Shown: positions 29,362-38,318 of the stretch, piece by piece
Numbering within the stretch: the first letter of the stretch is position 1
How the letters are laid out: the number at the start of each line of letters is the position of its first letter
NCBI GenBank assembly: GCA_965197555.1
Contig: OZ240213.1
Coordinates: 682,001 to 746,000 of the forward strand
Length of the DNA stretch: 64,000 bases
Reading direction: 5' to 3'
Source of the DNA: G965197555 sp965197555
Lineage (GTDB): Bacteria; Chloroflexota; Dehalococcoidia; Lucifugimonadales; UBA3495
The notes under the pieces: model-generated
What the model was told of the DNA's origin: nothing
Databases searched by the model: none
What the model saw: only the letters and a program-made list of their open reading frames with translations
Translations under genes and position numbers: made by a program

Positions 29362-30288
29362 TTGAATATGCCGCCAATCCGGATAATCGCTCCTGCTACC
29401 ACAGCGAATCTGGGCCCGGGATATGACTGCCTTGGGCTTTCCCTGGATATCTGGAACCGCTTGGAAGTTGAGCTCGGCAACCACAGTAGGGATGCGGACC
29501 CGGTGGTCCGGATCACAGGAGAAGGGGCTACCGAGCTAGCTAGGGACCGGGACAACCTGGTGTACAGGTCGATGGTTTTTCTGTATGAGGAAGCCGGCCG
29601 GGAGGTGCCGCCCCTCACTCTTCAATGCCATAACGACATCCCGCTGGAGCGAGGGCTGGGTAGCAGTGCAGCGGCTATTGCTGGCGGGCTGGTCGCGGCC
29701 AATGCCCTCTGCGGTAACGTTTATTCCCCTAATGAGTTGCTGGAGATGGCAGCCACGATTGAAGGCCACCCAGACAACGTCGCTGCGGCGGTCTTGGGCG
29801 GGCTGCAACTGGTGGTCATGGAGGAGCGGCGTCTCTACACCATCCCCATCAGCGTCCCAGCGGAGCTCCACGCCGTATTGTTCGTTCCGGATACGAAAAT
29901 CCCCACTTCGGAAGCGCGCGCTGTCTTGCCCAGCACCGTAGCTGTGGCGGACGCTGTGTATAATATGAGCCGGGTCGCGTTGCTCACCACAGGTCTTACC
30001 ACGAACCGGTTCGAGTATCTGGGCTTGGCTACGCAGGACCGGTTGCATCAGCCTTACCGGCAAAGCTTGTTCCCGGCGATGAAACTGCTATTCAAGGCGG
30101 CCCGAGACGCAGGCGCTTTGGGGGTGTTCCTTTCCGGTAGCGGGTCTTCAGTACTGGCGCTGACCCATGGCCGAGAAATGACGGTGGCTTACGAGATGGC
30201 CGAGGCCGCCAAGCAAGCCGGCGTGGCGGGAAGGGTGCAAGTAACCCGGCCCACAGTCCAAGGCGCTCACTTAGTTAATGGGAGTTAG
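29362..30288 (+). CDS. thrB: Homoserine kinase
   Basis: This GHMP kinase of about 308 residues has APATTANLGPGYDCLGLSLD at the N-terminus, the ATP-binding loop PLERGLGSSAAAIAGGLVAA, EGHPDNVAAAVLGG, and the closing GVFLSGSGSSVLAL. It phosphorylates homoserine in threonine synthesis. The aspartate kinase gene lies downstream on the same strand, now separated by an IS. Start may be TTG 29362 or ATG 29368; neither has a strong ribosome site. Confidence 0.92.
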   Translation: MNMPPIRIIAPATTANLGPGYDCLGLSLDIWNRLEVELGNHSRDADPVVRITGEGATELARDRDNLVYRSMVFLYEEAGREVPPLTLQCHNDIPLERGLGSSAAAIAGGLVAANALCGNVYSPNELLEMAATIEGHPDNVAAAVLGGLQLVVMEERRLYTIPISVPAELHAVLFVPDTKIPTSEARAVLPSTVAVADAVYNMSRVALLTTGLTTNRFEYLGLATQDRLHQPYRQSLFPAMKLLFKAARDAGALGVFLSGSGSSVLALTHGREMTVAYEMAEAAKQAGVAGRVQVTRPTVQGAHLVNGS

Positions 30289-30401
30289 CTGACCCGATTT
30301 GGGGGGTAATTGCCTAGACGGGCTTCAGTAATATGGTAGGCCATGCCTTCCTGAACCCGCCAAGCCCCACGAAGGGTCATCGGAGATGTGAAGGCCTCTA
30401 G

Positions 30402-31830
30402 TACTACAGTTGCAGAACAATAATGGGTAGAATTGAGGCATTCCAGCGGTGGTGAGGTGAGGCGGTGGTTGCGGGTGAGGATGAAGTGGCGGAAGTGGGT
30501 CGGTGGGCTGAGGGTATCGACCGGGTACACGAGTGCATTGCGGGAAGGTTCCGGCGTCCCGAACCACGTCGACGATCGCTGGACTATCTGAAAGGGCTGC
30601 TCAGTCCGGTGGAGCGCAAGAACGGCTGGCAACTGGCGGAGCAGGCCGGGGACGCCACACCCTATGGGGTGCAGCATCTGCTGTCAAGTTACATCTGGGA
30701 CGCGGACCTGGTTCGCGATGATCTCAGGGACTACGTGGTGGAGCACTTGGGCGACGCCAACGGGGTGTTGGTGGTGGATGAAACCGGGTTTCTCAAGAAG
30801 GGGAACAAGTCCGCAGGGGTGCAGCGTCAGTACAGCGGCACGGCGGGACGGATCGAGAACTGCCAGATTGGGGTATTGTTGACCTACGCTACTGCCAAGG
30901 GGAGGACCCTGCTGGACCGGGAGCTTTACCTGCCCCAGGTGTGGGTCGATGACCAGGAACGTAGGGAGGAGGCTGGTGTGCCAGAGAAAGTGGCGTTCCG
31001 TACCAAGCCGCAACTGGCCCGGCGGATGCTGGAACGGGCGGTGGAGTCGGGAGTCCCCTTCGGCTGGGCCACTGGGGACGAGGTCTACGGCAATGACCGC
31101 AACTTGCGGCTGTGGCTGGAGCGGCGAGACATTCCCCACGTGCTGGCCATCAAGAGCAATGAGAAGTTGTGGGCTTGGACGGACAAGGGTCCGCGCCAGG
31201 TGCGGGCGGACCGGCTGGCGCCTGGGGTGGAGGAACCCGGCTGGGTGCGGCGCAGCGCGGGCGACGGCGCCAAGGGACCCCGGGTATACGATTGGGCGCG
31301 GGTGGAGATCCGGCCCCTGAAGGAGCCGGGCAAGGGGTACTGGCTGCTGGTCCGGCGCAGCGTGGCCAAGCCCGAGGAACTGGCCTACTACGTGTGCTAC
31401 GGCCCGGCGGGAACAACCCTGAAGGAACTGGTGCGGGTGGCCGGAACCCGGTGGGCCATTGAGGAATGCTTTGAGGAGGCCAAGGGACAGGTGGGACTGG
31501 ACCAATACGAGGTGCGCCGGTGGGACGGCTGGTACCGGCACATCACCCTGGCGATGCTGGCCCACGCCTACCTGGCGGTGGTACGGCACCAGGCATCGTC
31601 GCAGGGCCGTTTGGGAGAAAAGGGGGCTGCCCCAGTTTGGACGAAAGGCTGATACCGCTGACGGTGCCCGAGGTTCGGCGGTTACTCTACCGGCTGATAT
31701 GGAGACACCACCCTACGGACGAATCAGTGCTGCGGTGGTCCCGGTGGAGACGGCGGCACCAGGCAACGGCCCGGCGCTGCCATTACCGACGCCGCCTGAA
31801 ACTCCTCACCACATTTCTGCAACTGTAGTA
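30402..31830 (+). mobile_element. IS701-family insertion sequence between thrB and aspartate kinase
   Basis: The 1,429-base element has perfect terminal inverted repeats (TACTACAGTTGCAGAA at the left, its complement at the right). It is bounded by a CTAG direct repeat on both sides (30398-30401 and 31831-31834), the 4-base target duplication expected of the family. Intact ends and duplication indicate recent insertion. It carries one transposase gene with a frame break. Confidence 0.9.
30465..31828 (+). CDS. IS701-family transposase, with a -1 frame break
   Basis: The main frame (30465-31652, 395 residues) has the DDE fold of IS701 transposases: VLVVDETGFLKKGNKSAGVQ (first Asp), GWATGDEVYGND (second Asp), and TRWAIEECFEEAKGQVGLDQ (catalytic Glu region). 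The family's C-terminal part, LIPLTVPEVRRLLYRLIWRH, lies in the -1 frame up to 31828. The switch falls at GAGAAAAGGGGGC near 31613-31625. In the main frame this contains A-AAG-GGG, a possible slippery heptamer. It is a programmed frameshift, a mutation, or a homopolymer error. Confidence 0.88.
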
Positions 31831-31898
31831 CTAGACCCTCCGTCTGCCCAGGATTTCCCCAGGGTGACAGCACTAATGCTTTCCTACGGCGGTAGTCG

Positions 31899-33131
31899 AT
31901 GCCTTTGGTTGTACAAAAATACGGTGGGACCTCAGTCGCTGACGCAGACAAGATCCTCAACGTTGCTCGAAGGGTCGGAAAAGTCAAAGAGTCGGGCACG
32001 GACGTGGTGGTCGTGGTGTCTGCCATGGGCAGCACCACCGATGAGCTCATTGAGTTGGCTCACACGGTGTCCAGAGAGCCGGACCCGCGTGAGCTTGATT
32101 TGCTTCTGTCCACAGGAGAACTGGTGTCCAGTACCCTTCTCACCATGGCGCTGCGTAATCTAGGATACGCCGCCATAAGTTTGAGCGGCTTCCAGGCCGG
32201 GATCCACACTAATACCATTTACGGTAGAGCAAGAATAGACCGGATAGACACGTCCCGCCTGACCAAGGAGCTGGGAAAAGGCCAATTGGTCGTAGTGGCT
32301 GGTTTCCAAGGGATCACCGAAGACGATAACATCACTACCCTAGGGCGCGGCGGATCGGATACCACCGCAGTGGCACTGGCAGCCGCCCTAAGAGCGGATC
32401 GGTGCGAAGTTTATACTGACGTGGAGGGGATCTACACTGCTGATCCTCGCGTGGTGCCCCAAGCACAAAAAATTCAAGAGATCGGGTACGAGGAGATGCT
32501 TGAGTTGGCCAGCTACGGCGCTAAGATGCACCCTCGGTCCATCGAGTTGGGCGCCTCCTACCGGGTGCCGATCTACGTAGCGTCTAGTTTCAGCAACTCC
32601 CCTGGTACCCTGATTCATCAAGGAACTACCGGTACAGCAATGGAAGACAGAATCAAAGTTACGGGCATCGCTTGTAATGCGAACTTGGCCAAAATTACGG
32701 TACGTTCGGTCCCGGATAGACCCGGAATAGCTGCTTCGCTGTTTGAGCCGTTGGCTCAAGTGGGCATTAGCGTCGATACCATTGTCCAGAACACCAGCGT
32801 TGAGCGGTTAACCGACATCAGCTTCACTGTCAACCGTACCGATCTTGCACAAACTGTAGCGGAGATGGAGAAGGTGCGTGAATCGGTCGGTGGGGCATCC
32901 GTAGTTAGCGATCTTAGTCTTGCCGCCGTCAGCATCGTCGGCTCGGGCATGCAGAACACCCCGGGTTATGCCTCCCGAATGTTCCGGTTCCTCGCCGAAG
33001 CAGATATCAACATAGACATGATAACCACGTCCGAGATTCGTATCTCATGCATTATCCAGGAAAGCCAGACCCAGCAGGCGATGAGGGCGTTGCACCGGGG
33101 TTTCCTGCTCGATGAAGAGGTGCAGCCGTAG
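31899..33131 (+). CDS. lysC: Aspartate kinase
   Basis: The full 410-residue enzyme begins MPLVVQKYGGTSVADADKI, has VVVVSAMGSTTDELIELA, TTLGRGGSDTTAVALAAAL and YTDVEGIYTADPRVVP. Two C-terminal ACT domains (TVRSVPDRPGIAASLFEPLA and later SIVGSGMQNTPGYASRMF) give feedback control by lysine and/or threonine. It starts the aspartate family pathway. It lies 65 bases after the IS, which may have altered its expression relative to thrB. Confidence 0.96.
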   Translation: MPLVVQKYGGTSVADADKILNVARRVGKVKESGTDVVVVVSAMGSTTDELIELAHTVSREPDPRELDLLLSTGELVSSTLLTMALRNLGYAAISLSGFQAGIHTNTIYGRARIDRIDTSRLTKELGKGQLVVVAGFQGITEDDNITTLGRGGSDTTAVALAAALRADRCEVYTDVEGIYTADPRVVPQAQKIQEIGYEEMLELASYGAKMHPRSIELGASYRVPIYVASSFSNSPGTLIHQGTTGTAMEDRIKVTGIACNANLAKITVRSVPDRPGIAASLFEPLAQVGISVDTIVQNTSVERLTDISFTVNRTDLAQTVAEMEKVRESVGGASVVSDLSLAAVSIVGSGMQNTPGYASRMFRFLAEADINIDMITTSEIRISCIIQESQTQQAMRALHRGFLLDEEVQP

Positions 33132-33184
33132 TAGGGCTGGAGCGCCGGACTCGCCCCCTATCTTGATGGCCCAAGGTCTTCCTT

Positions 33185-33919
33185 TTGGCCACTCCTTATT
33201 TGTCCGTAGTAATCCCGGCCTACAACGAGGAGGCTCGCATCGTAGGCTCGCTGCAGCGGATAGTCGCCTACTTGAACACCCGGGCCTACACCTGGGAAGT
33301 GGTGGTGGCCAACGACGGTAGCAACGATTGCACAAACCGCTTGGTGGCCGAATTCTCCGCAAATTCCCCGAATATTCAGCTCCTGGACTTGGTCCACAAG
33401 GGGAAAGGCTGGGCTGCTCAACAAGGGATGCTCGCCGCGAAAGGCGAATACCGGTGCTTGTGCGACGCTGATCTTTCTGCCCCTATAGGCCAAGTGGAGC
33501 GGTTGTTGAAAGCGTTAGCCGGGAATGTAGCCATCGCCATCGGGTCCAGGGAGGTTCTGGGAGCCCGTCGGATTGGAGAGCCTGCCCGCCGGCGCCTTAT
33601 GGGGAGGGTCTACAATTGGTTGGTCCGGAGGCTGGCCGTCCCCAACCTCAAGGACACCCAGTGTGGATTCAAGTGTTTCCGAGGGGATGTCGCTGATGAC
33701 CTGTTCAATCGCCAAGCCACCCACGGGTTTGCTTTCGACGTAGAGGTGTTGTTTCTGGCGGGTAAGGCGGGGCTTGCGATGGAAGAGGTCCCTGTGGACT
33801 GGTACTACCAAGAACGCAGTAAAGTCCGAGTGCTTCGGGACCCCTTTCGCATGACGTTGGACTTGCTCGCAATTCGGTGGCGCTATTTTAGAGGGCTTTA
33901 CCACCTAATATCCGACTAG
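33185..33919 (+). CDS. Family 2 glycosyltransferase (dolichyl-phosphate glucosyltransferase-like)
   Basis: The 244-residue GT-A enzyme begins YLSVVIPAYNEEARIVGSLQ, has VVVANDGSNDCT, the metal-binding CLCDADLSAPI, and the DTQCGFKCFRGDVADDLF segment. The latter is typical of ALG5-like polyprenyl-phosphate sugar transferases. It probably loads a hexose onto a lipid carrier for envelope glycans. No transmembrane tail is seen. It follows aspartate kinase by 53 bases. Confidence 0.9.
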   Translation: MATPYLSVVIPAYNEEARIVGSLQRIVAYLNTRAYTWEVVVANDGSNDCTNRLVAEFSANSPNIQLLDLVHKGKGWAAQQGMLAAKGEYRCLCDADLSAPIGQVERLLKALAGNVAIAIGSREVLGARRIGEPARRRLMGRVYNWLVRRLAVPNLKDTQCGFKCFRGDVADDLFNRQATHGFAFDVEVLFLAGKAGLAMEEVPVDWYYQERSKVRVLRDPFRMTLDLLAIRWRYFRGLYHLISD

Positions 33920-34014
33920 CCTAGCTTGCTCGTGGAGCCGTCGCGAAACCTTTGCTTGCTTACTATGTTGGGTATATTCTCAAAAAACGTCTAAAAAACG
34001 GCTCAGAACGGGGC

Positions 34015-34042
34015 TTGACCGGCAGCGCGGGAATGTTGTAAC
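34015..34042 (+). promoter_or_regulatory. Possible promoter of the TPR gene
   Basis: TTGACC and TGTAAC are separated by 16 bases, about 150 bases before the coding start. By eye only; the -10 is weak. Confidence 0.25.
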
Positions 34043-34191
34043 TACTTAGGCACGGTCAGATCACGCCTGGGATTGGTGATTTTGAAGCACGGGCTTAAGA
34101 ACTAATTACCTCCTTTTGCAGTGGTTGGCCTGGGCTTGAAAATCAGTGGGGATTCGCAATTTCAGAGATTGGTTACTACACTGGAGACTCG

Positions 34192-34974
34192 ATGGGGATG
34201 GACTTAACACAGCCTGCGAATAGCACTAGGCTGAGAAAAGACCTGGGCCGGGACGCCATCGGATTAGCGTTGGCGGGTAAGTGGGAGCGCGCCGCGGAGG
34301 TGAACCGCGCCATCCTTGAGCTTTTTGCCAGCGACGTTGATGCCATGAACCGTTTGGGCAAGGCGTTGATGGAATTGGGCCGGTACGAGGAAGCGAAGGA
34401 TGTCCTGGGCCGCGTGGTTGATACTGCCCCTTACAACACCATCGCAAAGAAAAATCTGGTCCGCCTGGCCAACCTGGCAAGCACCTCCAATTCCAAGACC
34501 CAGGCCAGGAAGGCCGGTGGCGCGCCTCAGCTATTCATTGAAGAAAGCGGAAAGTCTGGGACCACCGTGCTCTGTAAGATTGGAAACGGCCAGGCGATAG
34601 CCAATATGGCACCGAGTGACCAAGTAAACCTGGTCGTTGAGAACAACGCCATAAAAGCACATTCACTAGAAGGCGCATATTTGGGGCAGATTGAACCAAA
34701 GCTGGGGCAACGGCTAATTCGGTTGATGGATGGCGGCAACAAATACGACGCAGCGATTGTCGGGGTCAACGACCATGGTGTCTCGGTCATCATTCGTGAG
34801 ACTCACCGCGACCGCAGCCTTCGGAAAGTATGCTCTTTCCCCAGCAAGACCAAGGAAGAGCACCGGGTGTATTTGGGTGACAGCCTCGTTCGGTTCCCCG
34901 ACTACGAAGACCTGGAGGAAGAGCACGTTATAGACGAGGAAGACCTGGACACTGAGTGGGACGAGAACGAGTAG
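34192..34974 (+). CDS. Tetratricopeptide-repeat protein with acidic C-terminus
   Basis: The 260-residue protein starts with about two TPR units (ALAGKWERAAEVNRAILELF and ALMELGRYEEAKDVLGRVVD). A globular region of about 130 residues of unknown fold follows, with small beta-rich stretches. The tail is strongly acidic (DYEDLEEEHVIDEEDLD). No enzyme motif is seen. TPRs suggest a protein-interaction or scaffold role. A strong terminator follows, so this is a transcription-unit end. Confidence 0.8.
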   Translation: MGMDLTQPANSTRLRKDLGRDAIGLALAGKWERAAEVNRAILELFASDVDAMNRLGKALMELGRYEEAKDVLGRVVDTAPYNTIAKKNLVRLANLASTSNSKTQARKAGGAPQLFIEESGKSGTTVLCKIGNGQAIANMAPSDQVNLVVENNAIKAHSLEGAYLGQIEPKLGQRLIRLMDGGNKYDAAIVGVNDHGVSVIIRETHRDRSLRKVCSFPSKTKEEHRVYLGDSLVRFPDYEDLEEEHVIDEEDLDTEWDENE

Positions 34975-35018
34975 ACTCGCCCCGATACGTTACCTAGCCA
35001 GAGTTCACGACTGAACAT

Positions 35019-35055
35019 GAGAGGCCCGGGACAATCCCCGGGCCTCTCTTTGTTT
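35019..35055 (+). terminator. Intrinsic terminator after the TPR gene
   Basis: A perfect 12-base stem GAGAGGCCCGGG/CCCGGGCCTCTC with a short loop is followed by TTTGTTT. Confidence 0.9.
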
Positions 35056-35098
35056 CCTGCATGGGAAGGCAGCGATCAGGCTGCTCTAGCTTTGTTTA

Positions 35099-35215
35099 CT
35101 AATCGTTGTTTTCGTCGGCTGGCATGTATTCTCTCTTGGGCACCCGGGTTGCCTGCCCGCCAAAATCGGCATACTTGCGGAACCGCTGCACGACGGCTTC
35201 AACCGGGGTCACCAT
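35099..35215 (-). CDS. Small hypothetical protein (38 residues)
   Basis: The frame from the ATG at 35215 reads MVTPVEAVVQRFRKYADFGG then QATRVPKREYMPADENND. It has balanced composition and a highly charged end, unlike a random frame. No family recognised and no clear ribosome site, though GGAGGTGG lies about 25 bases upstream with an in-frame GTG nearer to it. Confidence 0.3.
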   Translation of the reverse strand: MVTPVEAVVQRFRKYADFGGQATRVPKREYMPADENND

Positions 35216-35550
35216 TGGCACGGTTATCGGCGTTGTAATATTCCACCTCCTAGAGGGTGAACGTGTGCGGCACGGCAAGGTCGGCAAAGCACAGTTTGAG
35301 TACCGCGCTCTCGCGTTCGCTCACGGTTGACCGTCCAATAACAGTCTCAGGACTCCAACAGGCAGTCGCTCATCCCGGCCGCAATCGGCCGGCTTGGGAT
35401 CTGTGGCCCACCCCAACAGGCTCTCCGATGGGGCGCCAGTGCACATGGTAGCTTCAAGACGGGCTGATGCGGGAGCTACAGCAGATGATGTCATGTTTGT
35501 TTACTCTATATTGGAGACGCCCCAATTGATCCAGGCTAGTCTCCCAAGCG

Positions 35551-35958
35551 TCAGAACATTCCTCCGAGCGCCTCCTGGGGATTGACCGCACGGATTGGAG
35601 AGCGTTCGTAGTCTCTGATGTTCCTAGTGACAATGTGTCTAGCGCCGCAGACACGGGCAGCAGCTACCTGCATCGCGTCCTCAAAGTCCACTATCGGAAG
35701 CTCCGCCGCGTAGCGGATGGATTCGGCGTCGGTAGGTGCTACTGCCACAAAGCGAGTTAACTCGACGATGAAGTCGCGGGTGCTCACACTCCCACGTGCT
35801 GGAGCTAAAATGTAATAGAGGTTCGAGACGGAGTGCCAAGCGATGTATGCGGCCTCTGCACCATGCTCGATCCGATCCAGGAGTTCCGAGGCAGCACCAG
35901 AATACGGACGCCTGTCGAGGGCGACGTCAATGAGCACATCGGTGTCCAGAAGTATCAT
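35551..35958 (-). CDS. VapC-type PIN-domain ribonuclease toxin
   Basis: The 135-residue PIN domain begins MILLDTDVLIDVALDRRPYS with the first catalytic Asp, has the mid-domain Glu/Asp region, and ends with LPIVDFEDAMQVAAARVCGA and HIVTRNIRDYERSPI, which supply the remaining acidic residues. VapC toxins cut tRNA or rRNA. It overlaps the upstream antitoxin stop by 4 bases (ATGA), a typical toxin-antitoxin arrangement. Confidence 0.85.
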   Translation of the reverse strand: MILLDTDVLIDVALDRRPYSGAASELLDRIEHGAEAAYIAWHSVSNLYYILAPARGSVSTRDFIVELTRFVAVAPTDAESIRYAAELPIVDFEDAMQVAAARVCGARHIVTRNIRDYERSPIRAVNPQEALGGMF

Positions 35959-36179
35959 TGGAGGTACTTCTTTGCCAGGGCATCGTAACGTGGGTCGTCA
36001 CGCTCCGCCGCGCGAAACTGGCCCCGCCATCGCGACGAGAAGGACGGAGCGTGCTCTCCCGCAACCTCCCTGAGAGACTGCTCGATGAGCGACGACAGCG
36101 ACACGCCACGAGAGCGGGCGTACCGCTTGGCTATAGGGAGTAGGTCGGCATCCACCGTGATGGTGAGCTTTTGTTTCAT
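35955..36179 (-). CDS. Antitoxin partner of VapC (DUF6364/ribbon-helix-helix-like)
   Basis: From the ATG at 36179 the 74-residue product reads MKQKLTITVDADLLPIAKRY then ARSRGVSLSSLIEQSL, the strand-helix-helix pattern of ribbon-helix-helix antitoxins. A C-terminal toxin-binding tail ends DPRYDALAKKYLQ. An in-frame upstream ATG at 36224 is unlikely given this domain start. It likely also represses its own operon. Confidence 0.78.
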   Translation of the reverse strand: MKQKLTITVDADLLPIAKRYARSRGVSLSSLIEQSLREVAGEHAPSFSSRWRGQFRAAERDDPRYDALAKKYLQ

Positions 36180-36244
36180 TGCGACTTGACATCCCCTTTG
36201 GATGCATACTAATGGTCGTACCAAGTATACGTGTATGTAGAGCG

Positions 36245-36481
36245 CTACTCAAGGGTTTCGATGATTCCGGGCAGTGTTGGGATTCCACGCCGAGGACCTG
36301 ATGGTGCAAAGAATACCCTCTGTCCTTCAGGTCGAGACCGAACCTCAGTGTGAAGGTTCTTGATTTTGTCCAGGATGGTGGGTCTGAGTTGGCGGTGGAC
36401 AGTACTAATTATGAATAGCTCGTTTTCCCCGAATTGTATTCTAGGGGCAAGGAACTCAACAATTAGCTCAAGCAGTCCAGG
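36245..36481 (-). pseudogene. C-terminal remnant of an unknown protein
   Basis: Minus-strand translation gives about 78 residues with clear coding character, including IVEFLAPRIQFGENELFIIS and RVFFAPSGPRRGIPTLPGII. The frame is closed upstream by a stop at 36482-36484 and contains no ATG, GTG or TTG near its beginning. It looks like the 3' end of a truncated gene. No family recognised. Confidence 0.4.
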
Positions 36482-36596
36482 TTAATCAGGAAATAGTGGA
36501 CCCTAACTGACGGTAGGGAATTCCGGTTTCGAATCGGCGGTCGAATTGTGGAGGTCCGCAAGGTAAGAATTACCCGCGACCATAGAGAGCGAATCG

Positions 36597-37325
36597 CTAA
36601 AGCCGCCGGGAGTCCCCGTAGCTAGGCTGTACTAGATGTCCTGACCACCTTGACACCATCATCATGCCCAGAAGGGCTATTGCAACCGCGCCTATACTGA
36701 TCGCGGCCTCGGAGGTAGTGATGATGCCGTTGGTGCATATGGACCGTTCGGTACCCGTTAAGGGTCCGGCGCTAATTACCCCTCGGCCTCCGACGTTGGG
36801 TCGTGACTCCCACCTGGAGTGTCCGTCGGGACCCCGAGTCAGCACCCAACAGCGAACCTCCGAGTCCTGGTTCTGCATCCACAACAGGGAAAAGAAGCCG
36901 AAGCCTACAATCGCAGCCATCGCCAGTCCTGCCACGGTGGCGGGTGCCACGGTCGCCAGCAGACGCCCCGCCACGCTCAGACTTCTGACCGCGGCGAACC
37001 AAATCACGAATGTCGCGGGCAGAAAGATCACAGTGACTAGCGTGAGCCAGACGAGTGAAAAGCTTGCGACCAACGACAGCAAACCCACACCCAAGAGCAG
37101 TCCACCTCGTACCCCAGGGTCTCGCACCCTAGAGGCAATGAGCGCCATCGTGTACGGCGAGAGGAAGAGTAAGGCCAACGATATATAGCCCGCACGGTGC
37201 CCAGCGACATGAGGTTCCTGTGACAAGAGCGAGAAGAAGGCTATTGCGGCAGCGGGAATAAGGCCTATTACTCCACCAACTACCGCCGCCCGGGTCCCAC
37301 GCTTCTGATTCCTCAATTCACTCAT
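36597..37325 (-). CDS. Hypothetical membrane protein, about six TM segments
   Basis: The 242-residue protein has hydrophobic spans near residues 15-33, 45-64, 74-92, 93-110, 120-145 and 207-226. An extracytoplasmic-looking loop with two Cys lies before the last one. No recognised family. It stands alone between the VapBC unit and tRNA-Ala. Confidence 0.7.
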   Translation of the reverse strand: MSELRNQKRGTRAAVVGGVIGLIPAAAIAFFSLLSQEPHVAGHRAGYISLALLFLSPYTMALIASRVRDPGVRGGLLLGVGLLSLVASFSLVWLTLVTVIFLPATFVIWFAAVRSLSVAGRLLATVAPATVAGLAMAAIVGFGFFSLLWMQNQDSEVRCWVLTRGPDGHSRWESRPNVGGRGVISAGPLTGTERSICTNGIITTSEAAISIGAVAIALLGMMMVSRWSGHLVQPSYGDSRRL

Positions 37326-37671
37326 CTACAAGCCAGTCGGAATACCATATGGTTCGAACCGTTGAAAGTCGGGGCAGCAAATGCCTGCTGAGGCCCCTCT
37401 GGCATACAAGTGATGGACGCCCACGTTGGAGCCGGCACGTCCCATGCATCGCGCCGCTAGTCCAGCGATCTGGAATCATACTTGCTGTTCTGAAGTGCAG
37501 CACGGTGATGGGGCCGCTAATGACGAACGTGAACGTCTCTCCCGCCCACGGCGATGCTCCACCACCCGACTTATCTCCCCAGCCCGCGGCTGTGCTGCAC
37601 ACCAGCAGAGGACGGCGGGGGGTCTAAGTTGGCACAGGTTTCTTCTGTTTCGCCCGTGGCAGTAGTTGTAG
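37326..37671. other. Intergenic, no gene seen
   Basis: Short open frames exist on both strands but none shows a ribosome site or known motif. Confidence 0.4.
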
Positions 37672-37746
37672 TGGTGGAGGTGAGGGGAATCGAACCCCTG
37701 GCCCCCTGCTTGCAAAGCAGGTGCTCTCCCGCTGAGCTACACCCCC
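37672..37746 (-). tRNA. tRNA-Ala (UGC)
   Basis: A complete cloverleaf is present with a GGGGGTG acceptor start, anticodon loop TTTGCAA (anticodon TGC), TTCGATTCC T-loop and encoded CCA. Confidence 0.95.
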
Positions 37747-37970
37747 ACGATACTAGGGCCGCAAAGAGGGGACAACCGAGGAATGATTGCTGCACAATGC
37801 GAGTGGAGCACGTAATTGTACAACTTTTGCTGTGAGATGAGATACAAAGAGGGCAGGCTTATTGCACATAGAAGATGGTCTCCTTTGGATTGTGGCCGCC
37901 CACGCATTGGACCCATTTGCAGCCTGCAATCTAGTCCATAAATGGACTAGGACATTGTGTTGGAGGATAC

Positions 37971-38083
37971 ATTGTCGTTGAAGAACTCCACCTCACCGCG
38001 TGTGGACGGTTGCGGATGCCAAGGCGCGGCTGTCGGAAGTCCTGCGTCTGCTGAAGAAGGACGTCGATATCGATGCGGCATGA
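37971..38083 (+). pseudogene. Phd/YefM-type antitoxin fragment
   Basis: The plus strand reads RVWTVADAKARLSEVLRL, the conserved N-terminal segment of Phd/YefM antitoxins, ending at a TGA at 38081-38083. The likely N-terminal residues LSLKNSTSPR lie in another frame just upstream, so a one-base frame change is implied. The protein is truncated after about 25 residues and no toxin follows. Confidence 0.55.
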
Positions 38084-38318
38084 CCAGCGTCCGATATAAA
38101 GCGAGTAGAGCCGTCGCTATCATGAAGCGTCCGAGTCCTACCCGGTGAACGGCACGGTCGCTATGGATGGTAGCGGTCCTCAGGGACACTGGTCGCCAAC
38201 TCTATCAAGTCTCGCCCCGGTACTGGGTGTATAAGGAATCCCCTCGATGGGGGGCTTGATGTCCAATAACCGATGGGCTCCCCGTCGGCGTTGGCCAGCC
38301 GGCGTTGACAGGGGAATT

